The notes under the pieces were generated by a model that did no database searches, was not told where the DNA came from, and saw only the letters and a list, made by a program, of their open reading frames with translations. Below, piece after piece: positions 36,213-45,900 of a stretch of 64,000 nt of DNA (the first letter of the stretch is position 1; every line of letters starts with the position of its first letter). Position numbers and translations under genes: made by a program. Source of the stretch: Collimonas arenae (GTDB lineage: Bacteria > Pseudomonadota > Gammaproteobacteria > Burkholderiales > Burkholderiaceae_D); NCBI RefSeq assembly GCF_001584165.1, contig NZ_CP013233.1, positions 4,348,620 to 4,412,619 on the forward strand. The letters run 5' to 3'.

Positions 36213-38531
36213 CTACTTGAATTTGTCGTTGTTGAGCAATGGCAAGCCGATCAGGAAGGTTGCCCCTGCGTCTGGCGCGCTATGGGCATCGAACCAGCCC
36301 TGGTGCCGTTTGACCACTGCATGCACCACCGAGAGTCCGAGGCCGCGGCTGCGCGCCGGCAGTTCCGCATCTTCGCGCGCTGCCTCGCGCGCCAGGTTGG
36401 CGCTTGACATCAGCTGCGCCAGCCTTGATGCGCAGATTCCCTCGCCTTCGTCGCTGACCGCCAGCACCACTTCGGTGTTATCGGCAGCTATATTCAGGCA
36501 AAGGCTGACCGTACCTCCCGCCGGACTATGGCGTATGGCATTGTTCAGCAGGTTGAGCAGGGCGCGCGTCAGCATTACCGGATCTACCCGGATCGGACAA
36601 TCATCCTCGCCTAGCGTGGGTACCAGCGAGATTCCCCGTACTTTCGCATATGGCCAGGCCTGGTCGATGGCATCCAGCATGATGGCGCCGGCCTCGGTCT
36701 CCGTGAAACGGTAATCGCCGGATTCGGCCTCGGTCAGGTCCATGAAGCCTTCGGCCAGTCTCAGCGTGCGTTGCGCTTCGCGCCGGATATCGTGGACCAG
36801 GCGCGCCACGCCGATGCCGGAACCGGGCTGCTCGTACAGATTCAGCAGGCTCAGGATCGACACCTGCGGGCTGCGCAGGTCGTGCGAGACAAAGCTGAGC
36901 CACTGCTCGCGCTTGCGTTGGGTCAGGCGTTCGATCGTGAGATCCTGGAGCACGGCCAGCCAGGCGCGCGGGGCGCCGGTGCTGCCCTCAAGTCGGGCGC
37001 TACGCAGCCTGAACACCTTGCCCTGCGCTGTCGTGTATTCGCCGCTGAAGGCTTGCGACCAGTGAACTGTCTGCTGCGGATGGCTACCGGCGATCTGGTG
37101 CAGCAATGATGGCAGGCTATGTCCGCGCAGCGGATCATGCGCCACGTCGGACGGCGGCTGAGCCGGCGCCAGCAGCAATTGCGCCGCGGAGTTGCTCTGG
37201 CTGATGCCGCCGTCGTCCTGGCAGATCAGCACAGCCACCGGCATCTGCCACAAGCCTTCGCTGAGCAAGGCGTGCATGTGAGACAGGCGGTCTATCGCGC
37301 GGTCCAATGCCAGCGTCTGGTTTTCGACGGTATACAGCGCCAGCGGCATATTGCTAGACGCGGGCTCAAAAGCCCCGGCCGGGATGGCGTTAAGGGTGTT
37401 GACCCGCTCTCCGAAAAACAGCAGCAGGGCATTGAGCTGGCGCCAGCTCCAAAGGGAATAGGCGAGGGTCACTCCAAGTATCGGCGCAGTCGGCGGAAGC
37501 CAGTTATGGCCCCAGATCAGGCCGATCACGCACAACAGCAGCCATCCTGCCGCCACACAGCAGGCGAAGGACAAGGCGTTACGCGGCGTATGCAGGAACA
37601 GCAGAAGTACAAGCAGGATCGGAAAGGCGATCCATGCGAACAGTAGCCGGCCTTGGGCAAAGGTGATTGCGCGGCCCTGTTGCAACACATCGATGGCGTT
37701 CGCATGCAGTTCCAGGCCCGACATACGCATCTGCGGCCCTACGCCCGCGACCGGCACGTCGTCGCCCAGGCCGGAATCGCTCACGGCGCCGATCAGCAAG
37801 ATTTTCCCTTGCAAGAATTCTGCGGGGACTTCACCGCGCAAGACGCTGACATAAGGTACTGTGCGATAAGTTTTGGATGCGCCCGCAAGCGCAAAACCGA
37901 ACGGCCCGCGACGTCGACAAGCGTTGGCGCCGGGAGCTTGCAGAAGGGTGCCGGATTGAGTGGACAGGGTCGACACCATCAGCTCGCCGACATAGGACTG
38001 CAGGTTGCCGGCGACGCTTTCCTGATAGAACAGGCGCCGTGCGATGCCGTCGGCGTCGGGAGTCAGTTTGGCGTGACCGACGCCCTTGGCGTTGCGCACA
38101 AACTGGGCCAGCGGCAGACTGAAGCTAGCCGGGCCGATCGTGCCGTCGGCCGGCTCGGCATAGCGTACCGGAAGGAAAACCGGCAGTTTTAACATCGCCG
38201 CCGCCAGTTCCCGGTCCGCTTCAGGTGCAGGACCTGGCTTATCGAGAAACAGGTCGAGCAGGACTGCGCGCGGTGCATAGTGCGACAGGCGTTCCAGCAG
38301 TTGCGCATGCAGGTTGCGGGGCCAGGGCCATGGACCCAGTTCGTTCAGGCTGCGCTCATCAATGCCGATCAGCAGTATCTCGGGCGACGGTTCGTGCACG
38401 TCGAGCTTGATCAGCTTGTCATAAATCGCCAGATCGGCTTGCACCAGGCCCGGCTGCTGGCCCAGCCATGCCATGAGCGGAGGCAGCAACAGTGCTATCA
38501 GCGCCCATTCGATGAGGAAGCGATGCTTCAT
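36213..38531 (-). CDS. CHASE2-domain sensor histidine kinase
   Basis: 772 residues from the ATG at 38531 (MKHRFLIEWALIALLLPPLM), seven bases after the FecR stop. It has one N-terminal helix, then a periplasmic CHASE2 domain (EILLIGIDERSLNELGPWPWPR; GKILLIGAVSDSGLGDDVPV). Three helices (FAWIAFPILLVLLLFLHT and following), a PAS-like region and a kinase core come next. H-box FVSHDLRSPQVSIL, N-box LLNLLNNAIRHSP and G-boxes VSDEGEGI and RGLGLSVVHAVVKRH are intact. It signals an unknown cue to the response regulator encoded at 39811. FecR-CHASE2 gene pairs are common in beta-proteobacteria. Confidence 0.9.
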   Translation of the reverse strand: MKHRFLIEWALIALLLPPLMAWLGQQPGLVQADLAIYDKLIKLDVHEPSPEILLIGIDERSLNELGPWPWPRNLHAQLLERLSHYAPRAVLLDLFLDKPGPAPEADRELAAAMLKLPVFLPVRYAEPADGTIGPASFSLPLAQFVRNAKGVGHAKLTPDADGIARRLFYQESVAGNLQSYVGELMVSTLSTQSGTLLQAPGANACRRRGPFGFALAGASKTYRTVPYVSVLRGEVPAEFLQGKILLIGAVSDSGLGDDVPVAGVGPQMRMSGLELHANAIDVLQQGRAITFAQGRLLFAWIAFPILLVLLLFLHTPRNALSFACCVAAGWLLLCVIGLIWGHNWLPPTAPILGVTLAYSLWSWRQLNALLLFFGERVNTLNAIPAGAFEPASSNMPLALYTVENQTLALDRAIDRLSHMHALLSEGLWQMPVAVLICQDDGGISQSNSAAQLLLAPAQPPSDVAHDPLRGHSLPSLLHQIAGSHPQQTVHWSQAFSGEYTTAQGKVFRLRSARLEGSTGAPRAWLAVLQDLTIERLTQRKREQWLSFVSHDLRSPQVSILSLLNLYEQPGSGIGVARLVHDIRREAQRTLRLAEGFMDLTEAESGDYRFTETEAGAIMLDAIDQAWPYAKVRGISLVPTLGEDDCPIRVDPVMLTRALLNLLNNAIRHSPAGGTVSLCLNIAADNTEVVLAVSDEGEGICASRLAQLMSSANLAREAAREDAELPARSRGLGLSVVHAVVKRHQGWFDAHSAPDAGATFLIGLPLLNNDKFK

Positions 38532-38538
38532 CGGCGCC

Positions 38539-39848
38539 TCAGGGGGCTGGCACTTCAAAGCTGCCGCTGAAAGACGGCGCGGCAGCAAGATCTCCCGTAT
38601 TACTGTCGATTTCAACGCTGCGCCAATAATATTTGCCCGGCACGGCGAACGGCCCTACCGTCACGCCGTTGCCATAGAATGCCGAATCTTCGGCAAGCAA
38701 CGGTGAGAATTCGGTGGTGCGGGCCAGTTCAAACCGGTACTTTTGTCCGGAGCGCCCTGGCCAGCGGACCTTATAGCGGCCATCCCCCAGGTTCTCCACG
38801 CCACTGCGGCGAGAGGCGCTGGCGGCGACATATACAGTACTGTCGCTAGGCAAGCCTTCCAGTTTGCGCTGATCGAGAGCAGTCAGGCGCAAGTGGAAGA
38901 AGCCCGGGGCCAGCGTATCTGGCAGGATAAAGCGCGGCTGGCTGGAGATTTGTTCATGGATCAACTGCAAAAAACGGTCGTCGCGAGCGAGCTGCAGGCG
39001 ATAGCCGCTGGCCTCCGCCATCGGCGCAGCAAGGATATCGCCGTCAATCGCGCTTTCCAGCCGTTCCGGCGCCGGCAGCAGTTGGCACGACTGCATGGCG
39101 TCGCTGCCGGCCAGCAAGGAACCGCGTGCGACGCCAAGCAGGAGATTGCGCGGGTCGGCCGCCACTTCGCCGACCGCCACTTTGCCTTCAATCACTTCGA
39201 CTGCCACCACATTATCTTCGTCGCGCACCCGGAAATACGTGCCGCGCACCCCGAGTTCGGCCGACTTGGTGCGGATCTCGAAATGTTTGCCGTTCTGCTT
39301 TTCGACATGCGATTCCAGGCGCCCGTTCAGCAGTTCAAAGCGCACCAGCTGGCCGTTGATCGCCAGCACCTTGAGGGCGCTGCTGGAGGGCATCACGACA
39401 TGGCTGCCGTCGGCCAGGGTCATGCTCAGGAATGCGTCCTGCTCAGTGACCAGCACATCGCCGGGCTGAACGCCTGCGCCGCGCGCCAACGGTCGTTGCG
39501 GCGTATTGCCGCGCTTGATCCACGCCGAACCGGCCAGCTCCGATACGATCGCGACGGCGCCGCCCAACAGCAGCACCTGGCCGAGTTTCAGGCGTTCCGG
39601 AGTTCGCACGGCATTGTCCTTTTGTATTTCCTGCCAGTGCAACGGCGAGTGCTTGTACTGGCGCGAGAGATCCCACAAGGTGTCGCCGGGGCGCACCACA
39701 TGGGTCTGGCCTTGCTGTGCTGATGCGCTGCCGCTAACGCGATCAACAAGAACAGCAGCATATTCCAGAGCGGTCCCGGGCGCCGGGCCGGCGTTGCGCT
39801 ATCGCATCCGTCAGACAGCGGGTGGCGTTGCATTTTGATTGTCGTCAT
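38539..39848 (-). pseudogene. LysM-FecR domain protein, signal peptide apparently in another frame
   Basis: The main frame (from GTG 39699 to 38539, 386 residues) begins inside a LysM domain (VRPGDTLWDLSRQYKHSP). It continues with a FecR domain (GVQPGDVLVTEQDAFLSMTL; LGVRGTYFRVRDEDNVVAVE) and a C-terminal fibronectin-like part. A protein of this kind should be exported. The neighbouring frame just upstream (start 39848, MTTIKMQRHPL) encodes a good signal peptide, NMLLFLLIALAAAHQHS, and the two frames meet near 39700-39740. A one-base shift there would restore leader plus LysM. It is either a true frameshift or a sequencing error. The alternative is a cytoplasmic protein starting at the GTG. 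Confidence 0.65.
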
Positions 39849-40554
39849 CGGTTGTTTCTAGTCGATAGCCTTGGCCATAAACGGTTTGCAGGCGCAAACC
39901 GCGGGCGGCATACAAGCCAAGTTTTGCGCGCAAGCGGTAGATCTGGCTGTCCAGCGCGCGGGTCGAGAGTTCACCGTCGTGTCCCATGCTTTCCATCAGG
40001 TAGGCGCGGGAGACCGCCTGGCCGAGTTTGCGAAACAGCGCCAGCGCCAGCCGGAATTCGCGCTCCGTCAGCTCGAAACGCTGTTTTTCTCCGTCCTGTT
40101 CGACGCTGATGCTGGACGACGGCCGGTCGAAGATCCAGTTGCCGTAGCGCTCCAGTGAAGTTGCGGGTCCCGGACGATTGCGCTGCAGCAGGCGCCGGAC
40201 TCGCGCCGCCAGTTCCAGCGGCCGGAGCGGCTTGACGATGTAGTCGTCGGCGCCTATGCCCAATGCATTGGCGACATCGTGCTGCGATGAGCGCGAGCTG
40301 AGCATAATCACCGGCGTTTCGCTCTGCTGGTACCGGCGCAGCCAGTGCAGCAGGTCGACGCCGTCGAGGTCGGGTACGTTCCAGTCCAGCACCAGCAAGT
40401 CAAAGGTTTCGCGCCGCAGCGCCCGTCGTAATGCTTCGCCGCGTTCGAAAGTGATGCATGAGACGTTCTCGCCGTCCAGCGCAAGCTGGTTTTCGAGAGT
40501 ATGCACCAGATATTCCATCTGGCTTGGTTCGTCTTCAAGTACGGCGATGCGCAT
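39811..40554 (-). CDS. OmpR-family response regulator
   Basis: This 247-residue protein has a receiver domain with acidic pocket EDE (7-9) and phosphorylated D57 in LLVLDWNVPDLDG. The C-terminal winged helix has FELTEREFRLALALFRKLGQ and a typical end RLQTVYGQGYRLE. It leads the unit with the FecR and CHASE2 kinase genes on the minus strand and probably pairs with that kinase. The divergent spacer of about 460 bp to the BamE-OmpA gene contains nested inverted repeats that may be its targets. Confidence 0.9.
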   Translation of the reverse strand: MRIAVLEDEPSQMEYLVHTLENQLALDGENVSCITFERGEALRRALRRETFDLLVLDWNVPDLDGVDLLHWLRRYQQSETPVIMLSSRSSQHDVANALGIGADDYIVKPLRPLELAARVRRLLQRNRPGPATSLERYGNWIFDRPSSSISVEQDGEKQRFELTEREFRLALALFRKLGQAVSRAYLMESMGHDGELSTRALDSQIYRLRAKLGLYAARGLRLQTVYGQGYRLETTDDDNQNATPPAV

Positions 40555-40770
40555 CGGAACGGAGTCGGTTAAGTAGATCGGTGGAGAAAGGCCGTTGCCA
40601 TGATTGTAGTCCGCAAGGCCGTATGGAATTGCAAACTTCTATCATGCGCCGGTTTTTCTGTGCGCCTGAAAACGACTATGCGCTGGCATGAAAATCCGGC
40701 GCGGCACGACTATTGCTTCTTGCTTCGGGTAGAGGATTATACAAAACATGAAAGCTGTCATGGCCGGCTC

Positions 40771-40888
40771 GCGAGAATTCATCAGAATCGCTCGCCAACC
40801 CGGGCGGCTGAGTAGAGAATGCGACATTTAATTTATTTGCGCAACAAAATGTCGACATAAAGAGAATGCAATTCTGATGAATTCTCGC
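40771..40888. repeat. Nested inverted repeats in the divergent control region
   Basis: GCGAGAATTCATCAGAAT (40771-40788) and its exact reverse complement (40871-40888) form 18-bp arms 82 bp apart. Between them CGACATTT (40822-40829) and AAATGTCG (40847-40854) form a second, inner repeat. They lie between the response regulator gene and the BamE-OmpA gene. The remaining part of 40555-41012 holds no gene. Confidence 0.75.
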
Positions 40889-41012
40889 AGAGTGATCGCG
40901 GCAGATTTTTTTTTTAATATTATCGCCTCATACAAACTCAAGGCAAGGCGGCTAGTAGTTTTGTCAAGCTGAAGTGTCAGGGTTGGTTGGGGCAATTTCA
41001 GGAGATGGAATC

Positions 41013-41888
41013 ATGGTTGAACAAGATCGGCCTGCAATTTCGCGGATGGCAATGACGTCTGTATTGCTATCCACGGCAACGATAGGGGTTTTTCTGCTTT
41101 GCAGCTGTGCCGACTTAGACCTGGCAGGGATGCAGCGGGTACCGGCAAGTCTTGCTGCGCCGCAGGATGGCGATTTTCCCAATCCCGGTTCCGCCATATT
41201 ACGGCAAGGTACGGTTCCCACCACCGAAGCGTTGCGTCTGATGCGCATCGGCATGGGTAAGGGCCAGGTGCGCCAGTTGCTGGGGCCGCCGCATTTTAGC
41301 GAAGGAGTATTTGGCGTCCGCGAATGGAATTATCTGTTCCATCTTCGTAGCGGTAAGGGCGCGGGAGATGTGGTTTGCCAGTATATGTTGCGTTTCGACG
41401 GAAATGTACGCGTCAACGGCATGTACTGGCGCAAGCCGGATTGCGCGTTGCTGGTCGAACCGCCGCCGGTCGAGGCAGCCCAGGCGAAAGCGGTGATGAC
41501 GCCGCAAAAACTGGCGTTCGGGACGGATGGCTTGTTTGGCGCAGAGGGCCGGAGGGTGGGCGACATGTCGCCGGAAGGACGCCTGAAGATCGAGCGCCTT
41601 GCAACGGACATCAAGCGCAATTTCAGGCATCTCTATTACGTGGTTGTGACGGGGTATACCGACCGTCTCGGCTCAGAGGAATACAAGACGGAACTGTCGC
41701 TGGCACGTGCCGGCGCAGTCAGTGAATTGCTGGCGCAGCAAGGCATTGACGCCAAGATCATCCGCATTGCGGGACTGGGCGACCGGCAGCCGTTGGCGAA
41801 GTGTCCGGGGGCGGTGAAAACGACGGCGCTGCTGAATTGCCTGCAGCCTAACCGGCGCATTGAAATCGAGGTTGTTGGAGATGAGTGA
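41013..41888 (+). CDS. BamE-like/OmpA-domain fusion lipoprotein
   Basis: 291 residues from the ATG at 41013, which has AGGAGA upstream. The leader ends in a lipobox-like VFLLCSC. Residues about 65-145 match the SmpA/OmlA (BamE) fold: MRIGMGKGQVRQLLGPPHFSEGVFG. Residues 170-290 are an OmpA-type peptidoglycan-binding domain: VVVTGYTDRLGSEEYKTELS and LQPNRRIEIEV. The protein should anchor the outer membrane to peptidoglycan. A BamE-only paralogue follows the adhesin gene at 47695, so both probably support surface display of the trimeric autotransporter. Confidence 0.85.
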   Translation: MVEQDRPAISRMAMTSVLLSTATIGVFLLCSCADLDLAGMQRVPASLAAPQDGDFPNPGSAILRQGTVPTTEALRLMRIGMGKGQVRQLLGPPHFSEGVFGVREWNYLFHLRSGKGAGDVVCQYMLRFDGNVRVNGMYWRKPDCALLVEPPPVEAAQAKAVMTPQKLAFGTDGLFGAEGRRVGDMSPEGRLKIERLATDIKRNFRHLYYVVVTGYTDRLGSEEYKTELSLARAGAVSELLAQQGIDAKIIRIAGLGDRQPLAKCPGAVKTTALLNCLQPNRRIEIEVVGDE

Positions 41889-42010
41889 AGTGCAAGCGTA
41901 TCTGGAGTACCTGTGTCGGCTGGGTGTCATTCCGGATTGCGACGGCGCGATGTAGGTGCCTCAAGCTCCGGTAATTTTATTATCGGAATAAATTTCAGTA
42001 GAGTTTTTCA

Positions 42011-42415
42011 ATGAGCCAGATACAAGAATACAAATTGAAACTGCGTGACGATCAATGGCTGCAGCTGGAGTCGCACCTGATCGGAAAACCGAGCGACCCC
42101 GGCGTTTGTGCCAGGAACAACCGTTTGTTTATAGAAGCCATTTTGTGGGTGGTGTCGAACCACGCCTTGTGGCAAAGCATACCGCCGCAACTCGGCAAAT
42201 GGAATGCGACTTACGTGCGGTTCCGGCGCTGGACCGAGAGCAATTTCTGGCGCTTCTTGGCCCAGAGCAGGATTCAGGATCCTGAGCTGTTGCGGATGTT
42301 GGAGAAGATTGCGGATTATGCCGACCTCTACACCCAACGCAAGGAACAGCGGCTGCGCAGGAGTATGCACAAAAAACTGTACCGGGGGGAGATTGTCCCG
42401 TCCGAAGGCGTTTAG
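42011..42415 (+). CDS. Orphan DUF4096 (IS5-type transposase N-terminal domain) protein
   Basis: This 134-residue protein has the N-terminal domain of IS5-group transposases: LRDDQWLQLESHLIGKPSD, then NRLFIEAILWVVSNHALWQS and WNATYVRFRRWTESNFW. No DDE domain and no flanking inverted repeats are present. The C-terminus is basic (RKEQRLRRSMHKKLYRGE). A similar protein of almost the same length lies at 50004. Two stand-alone copies around an adhesin locus suggest a domesticated DNA-binding role, perhaps regulatory, rather than decay. It could still be a transposase remnant. Confidence 0.7.
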   Translation: MSQIQEYKLKLRDDQWLQLESHLIGKPSDPGVCARNNRLFIEAILWVVSNHALWQSIPPQLGKWNATYVRFRRWTESNFWRFLAQSRIQDPELLRMLEKIADYADLYTQRKEQRLRRSMHKKLYRGEIVPSEGV

Positions 42416-42952
42416 CGGGAGGTTGGGTGAGGTCGGTTTTTTTCGGCTCAATTGTCAAACCATGTTACTTGAAAAAACTTAACAATAGATGGGCAGGAAT
42501 TTCGTCTTGGCAGCAAACGGCTGGCACGTATGCGGACCAGCGTTTCCGATTTTCCGACGCTATTTGTCTTGATCGATATTTAGCGAAACAGGGCCGGATC
42601 TTGAAAAGGCGGATTCCTTGCTTGTCACAGGATGATAGGCAACGCGGGGGATGGCGGACGAGAGTCTTGCCGTGAAGTTCTGTGTATTCGTCGTTGAGTT
42701 GGTACCTGATAAATTTTCGTATGGAAATCCATTTGTTAGCGCATGTGTAGCGTAACGCAGACCATGCCGAATTCCTTGTGTATGTTGGTTTCGGTATGTT
42801 CTTCATTTTTAGCTCTTCCAAAGTATCGTTATTTTACGGTACCGATGAAAGACTAAATTTCAGGGAAGCTTAGTTGGATTGTTTTTGATTGAAGGCAGGT
42901 CGCTATACCTAAAGGCCATGTACTATTCAAACAGTATTGTATTGGAGGAATA
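42416..42952 (+). other. Long leader before the adhesin gene
   Basis: Over 500 bp without a convincing gene. It is AT-richer than its surroundings near 42800-42950 and ends with GGAGG just before the adhesin ATG, so it presumably contains the adhesin promoter. No operator was identified. Confidence 0.5.
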
Positions 42953-45900
42953 ATGAATAAAATTTATCGAATTGTTTATAGCCGGGTACTTGGCAATTGG
43001 GTTGTTGCGTCAGAACTTACGAAGGGTACAGGGAAGTCTAGCTGCTCTGCGAAAAACGCAATACTAAGTACATTGCTTGCTGGTACAACGATGCTAGTCA
43101 GCATGCCAGAAACCGTTCTAGCGGCGCCGACTATCAGCGGCAACGATCAAAGTTTTACTATCGGCTCTGCCACAGCTAGTGATCCGACTTGTATCGCCAT
43201 TGGCGCTTCCGGTAGCTTTGGTGCCACAGCCAATTGTAGCGGTCCGGATTCGTTAGCGATCGGTAACGCTTCTGCGGCGACTGGGCAAGCTGCGTTAGCA
43301 GTGGGCATGGGTGCCAATGCCGCGGGCTTTTTTTCGGCAGCTGTCGGTCCCCAAGCGAGGGCATCGGGCGATAACTCCTTCGCCGGCGGAGCTCAGGCGA
43401 ATTCTTCTGGAGCCTCCTCTGTCGCTCTCGGCCATGGCACTACAGCCACCGCGAGCAGTAGTGTAGCCTTAGGTGATGGCTCGACTGCCACTGTGGGCGG
43501 CTCGGTGGCGCTAGGGTCTTCTGCAACTACAACCAGCGCGGCATCGGCAGCCACCGGTGGGACCGGCAGCGTCAGTAATGCCACAATCGGCGGAACTACA
43601 TACGGAACGTTTGCCGGCGCAAGTTCTGCGAACGGTGTGATTAGTGTAGGAGCAACAGGGGCGGAGCGCCGGATCCAAAATGTTGCGGCTGGCTTGATTG
43701 GCGCAACCAGTACGGATGCCATTAACGGTAGTCAACTTTATACTGTGGCAAGCACATTGGATTCCAATATTGTTAGTTTGTCCACTTCAACTTCGACTGG
43801 TTTGAGCACTACGAACAGCAATGTGGCGTCGTTGTCGACATCGACCTCGACCGGCCTGAGCACGACCAACAGCAATGTGGCATCGCTGTCGACTTCGACT
43901 TCAACGGGTTTGAGCACGACCAATAGCAGCGTGGCGTCGCTGTCTACTTCGACATCGACCGGCATCACGTCTCTGTCAACTGGTCTCAGCAGCACGAACA
44001 GCAACGTGGCTTCGTTGTCGAGCTCGACCTCGACGGGCTTGAGTACAGCGAAGAGCGGAATCAGTTCCTTATCGACTGGCTTGGCCAATTCAGTTCAATA
44101 TGACGATGCTAGTCACACCAAGGTTACCTTGGGAGGTGTTGGTGCGACGGCGCCAGTGACTCTCACGAATGTGGCCGCGGGTGTGAATCCAACTGATGCT
44201 GTGAATTTCAGTCAGCTGTCTTCGTTGTCGACATCTACTTCAACTGGTTTGAGCTCAGTAGCGGGTGGTAACGCTTCGTTATCAACAAGCTTGAGCACGA
44301 CCAACAGCAATGTGACTTCGTTGTCGACGTCAACTTCGACGGGATTGAGCACGACAAATAGCAACGTCTCTTCGTTGTCGACATCCACTTCAACAGGCTT
44401 GAGTACCACGAACAGCAACGTGACTTCGTTATCGACTTCAACCTCGACGGGTTTGAGCACGACGAACAGCAGTGTGGCATCGCTGTCTACCTCGACATCG
44501 ACCGGCATCACGTCGTTGTCGACTGGCCTGAGCACGACCAATAGCAGTGTGGCATCGCTGTCGACTTCGACATCGACCGGCATTACATCGCTGTCAACCG
44601 GCCTGAGTACAGCCAACAGCAACGTGACTTCATTGTCGACTTCGACCTCGACTGGCCTGAGCACGACTAATAGCAGCGTGGCATCACTGTCGACGTCAAC
44701 TTCGACTGGCTTGAGCACGACTAATAGCAACGTGGCATCGCTGTCGACCTCAACATCGACTGGCATCACGTCGCTGTCGACCGGCCTGAGCACGACCAAC
44801 AGCAACGTGGCTTCGTTGTCGACTTCAACCTCGACCGGTTTGAGTACAACGAATAGCAGCGTTGCATCGCTGTCTACCTCGACATCGACCGGCATCACGT
44901 CGTTGTCGACCGGCCTGAGCACTACCAACAGCAACGTGGCTTCGTTGTCGACTTCAACCTCGACAGGTTTGAGCACAACGAATAGCAGCGTTGCGTCGCT
45001 GTCGACCTCGACATCGTCTGGCATCACATCGTTATCGACCGGTATCAGCACAATACAGACCAATACAAATGCCTTGGGCAACAGTACAGCCTCTGCGCTC
45101 GGCGGCGGCGCGTCTTACGATCCGGCGACCGGCGCGATCAGTGCGCCGTCTTACACCATGTACAACGCCAATGGCACTACCAGCACGGTGAATAATGTTG
45201 GCGCCGCGATCGATAGCATCAACAGCCAAGGCATCAAATACTTCCATGCCAATTCGACCGGCGTCGATTCGATAGCCAGCGGTACCGACGCTGTCGCCAT
45301 TGGCACCGGCGCCGTCGCCGTCGATAACAATGCCGTGGCTTTGGGTGCGAATTCCGTCACCGCGGCGCCGAATCCAACCGCGAGTGCCGTGATTGGCGGA
45401 CAGACCTACAATTTTGCCGGTGCCAACCCTGCCAGCGTGGTAAGCGTGGGTGCGCCAGGATCGGAGCGTCAAGTTACCAATGTGGCTGCAGGCCAGATCA
45501 GCGCTACCAGCACCGACGCCATTAACGGTTCGCAGCTATACGCAACCAATACTGCGCTGACTTCGCTGTCTTCGTCGGTAGGTTCGGTCACTTCGCAGCT
45601 TGGCTCGCTGTCAACCGGCTTGAGTACAACCAACAGCAATGTAGATTCCTTGTCGACGTCAACCTCGACCGGCTTGAGCACAACCAACAGTAACGTGAGC
45701 TCATTGTCGACTTCGACCTCGACCGGCTTGAGCACAACCAACAGTAACGTGAGCGCATTGTCGACTTCGACTTCGACCGGCTTGAGCACAACCAACAGTA
45801 ACGTGAGCTCATTGTCGACTTCGACTTCGACCGGCTTGAGCACAACCAACAGTAACGTGAGCTCATTGTCGACTTCGACTTCGACCGGCTTGAGTACAAC

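Noticed and set aside
42011..42415. Call this an active IS5 element
   Set aside because: Only the N-terminal domain is present, there is no DDE catalytic region, and no terminal inverted repeats were found around it.
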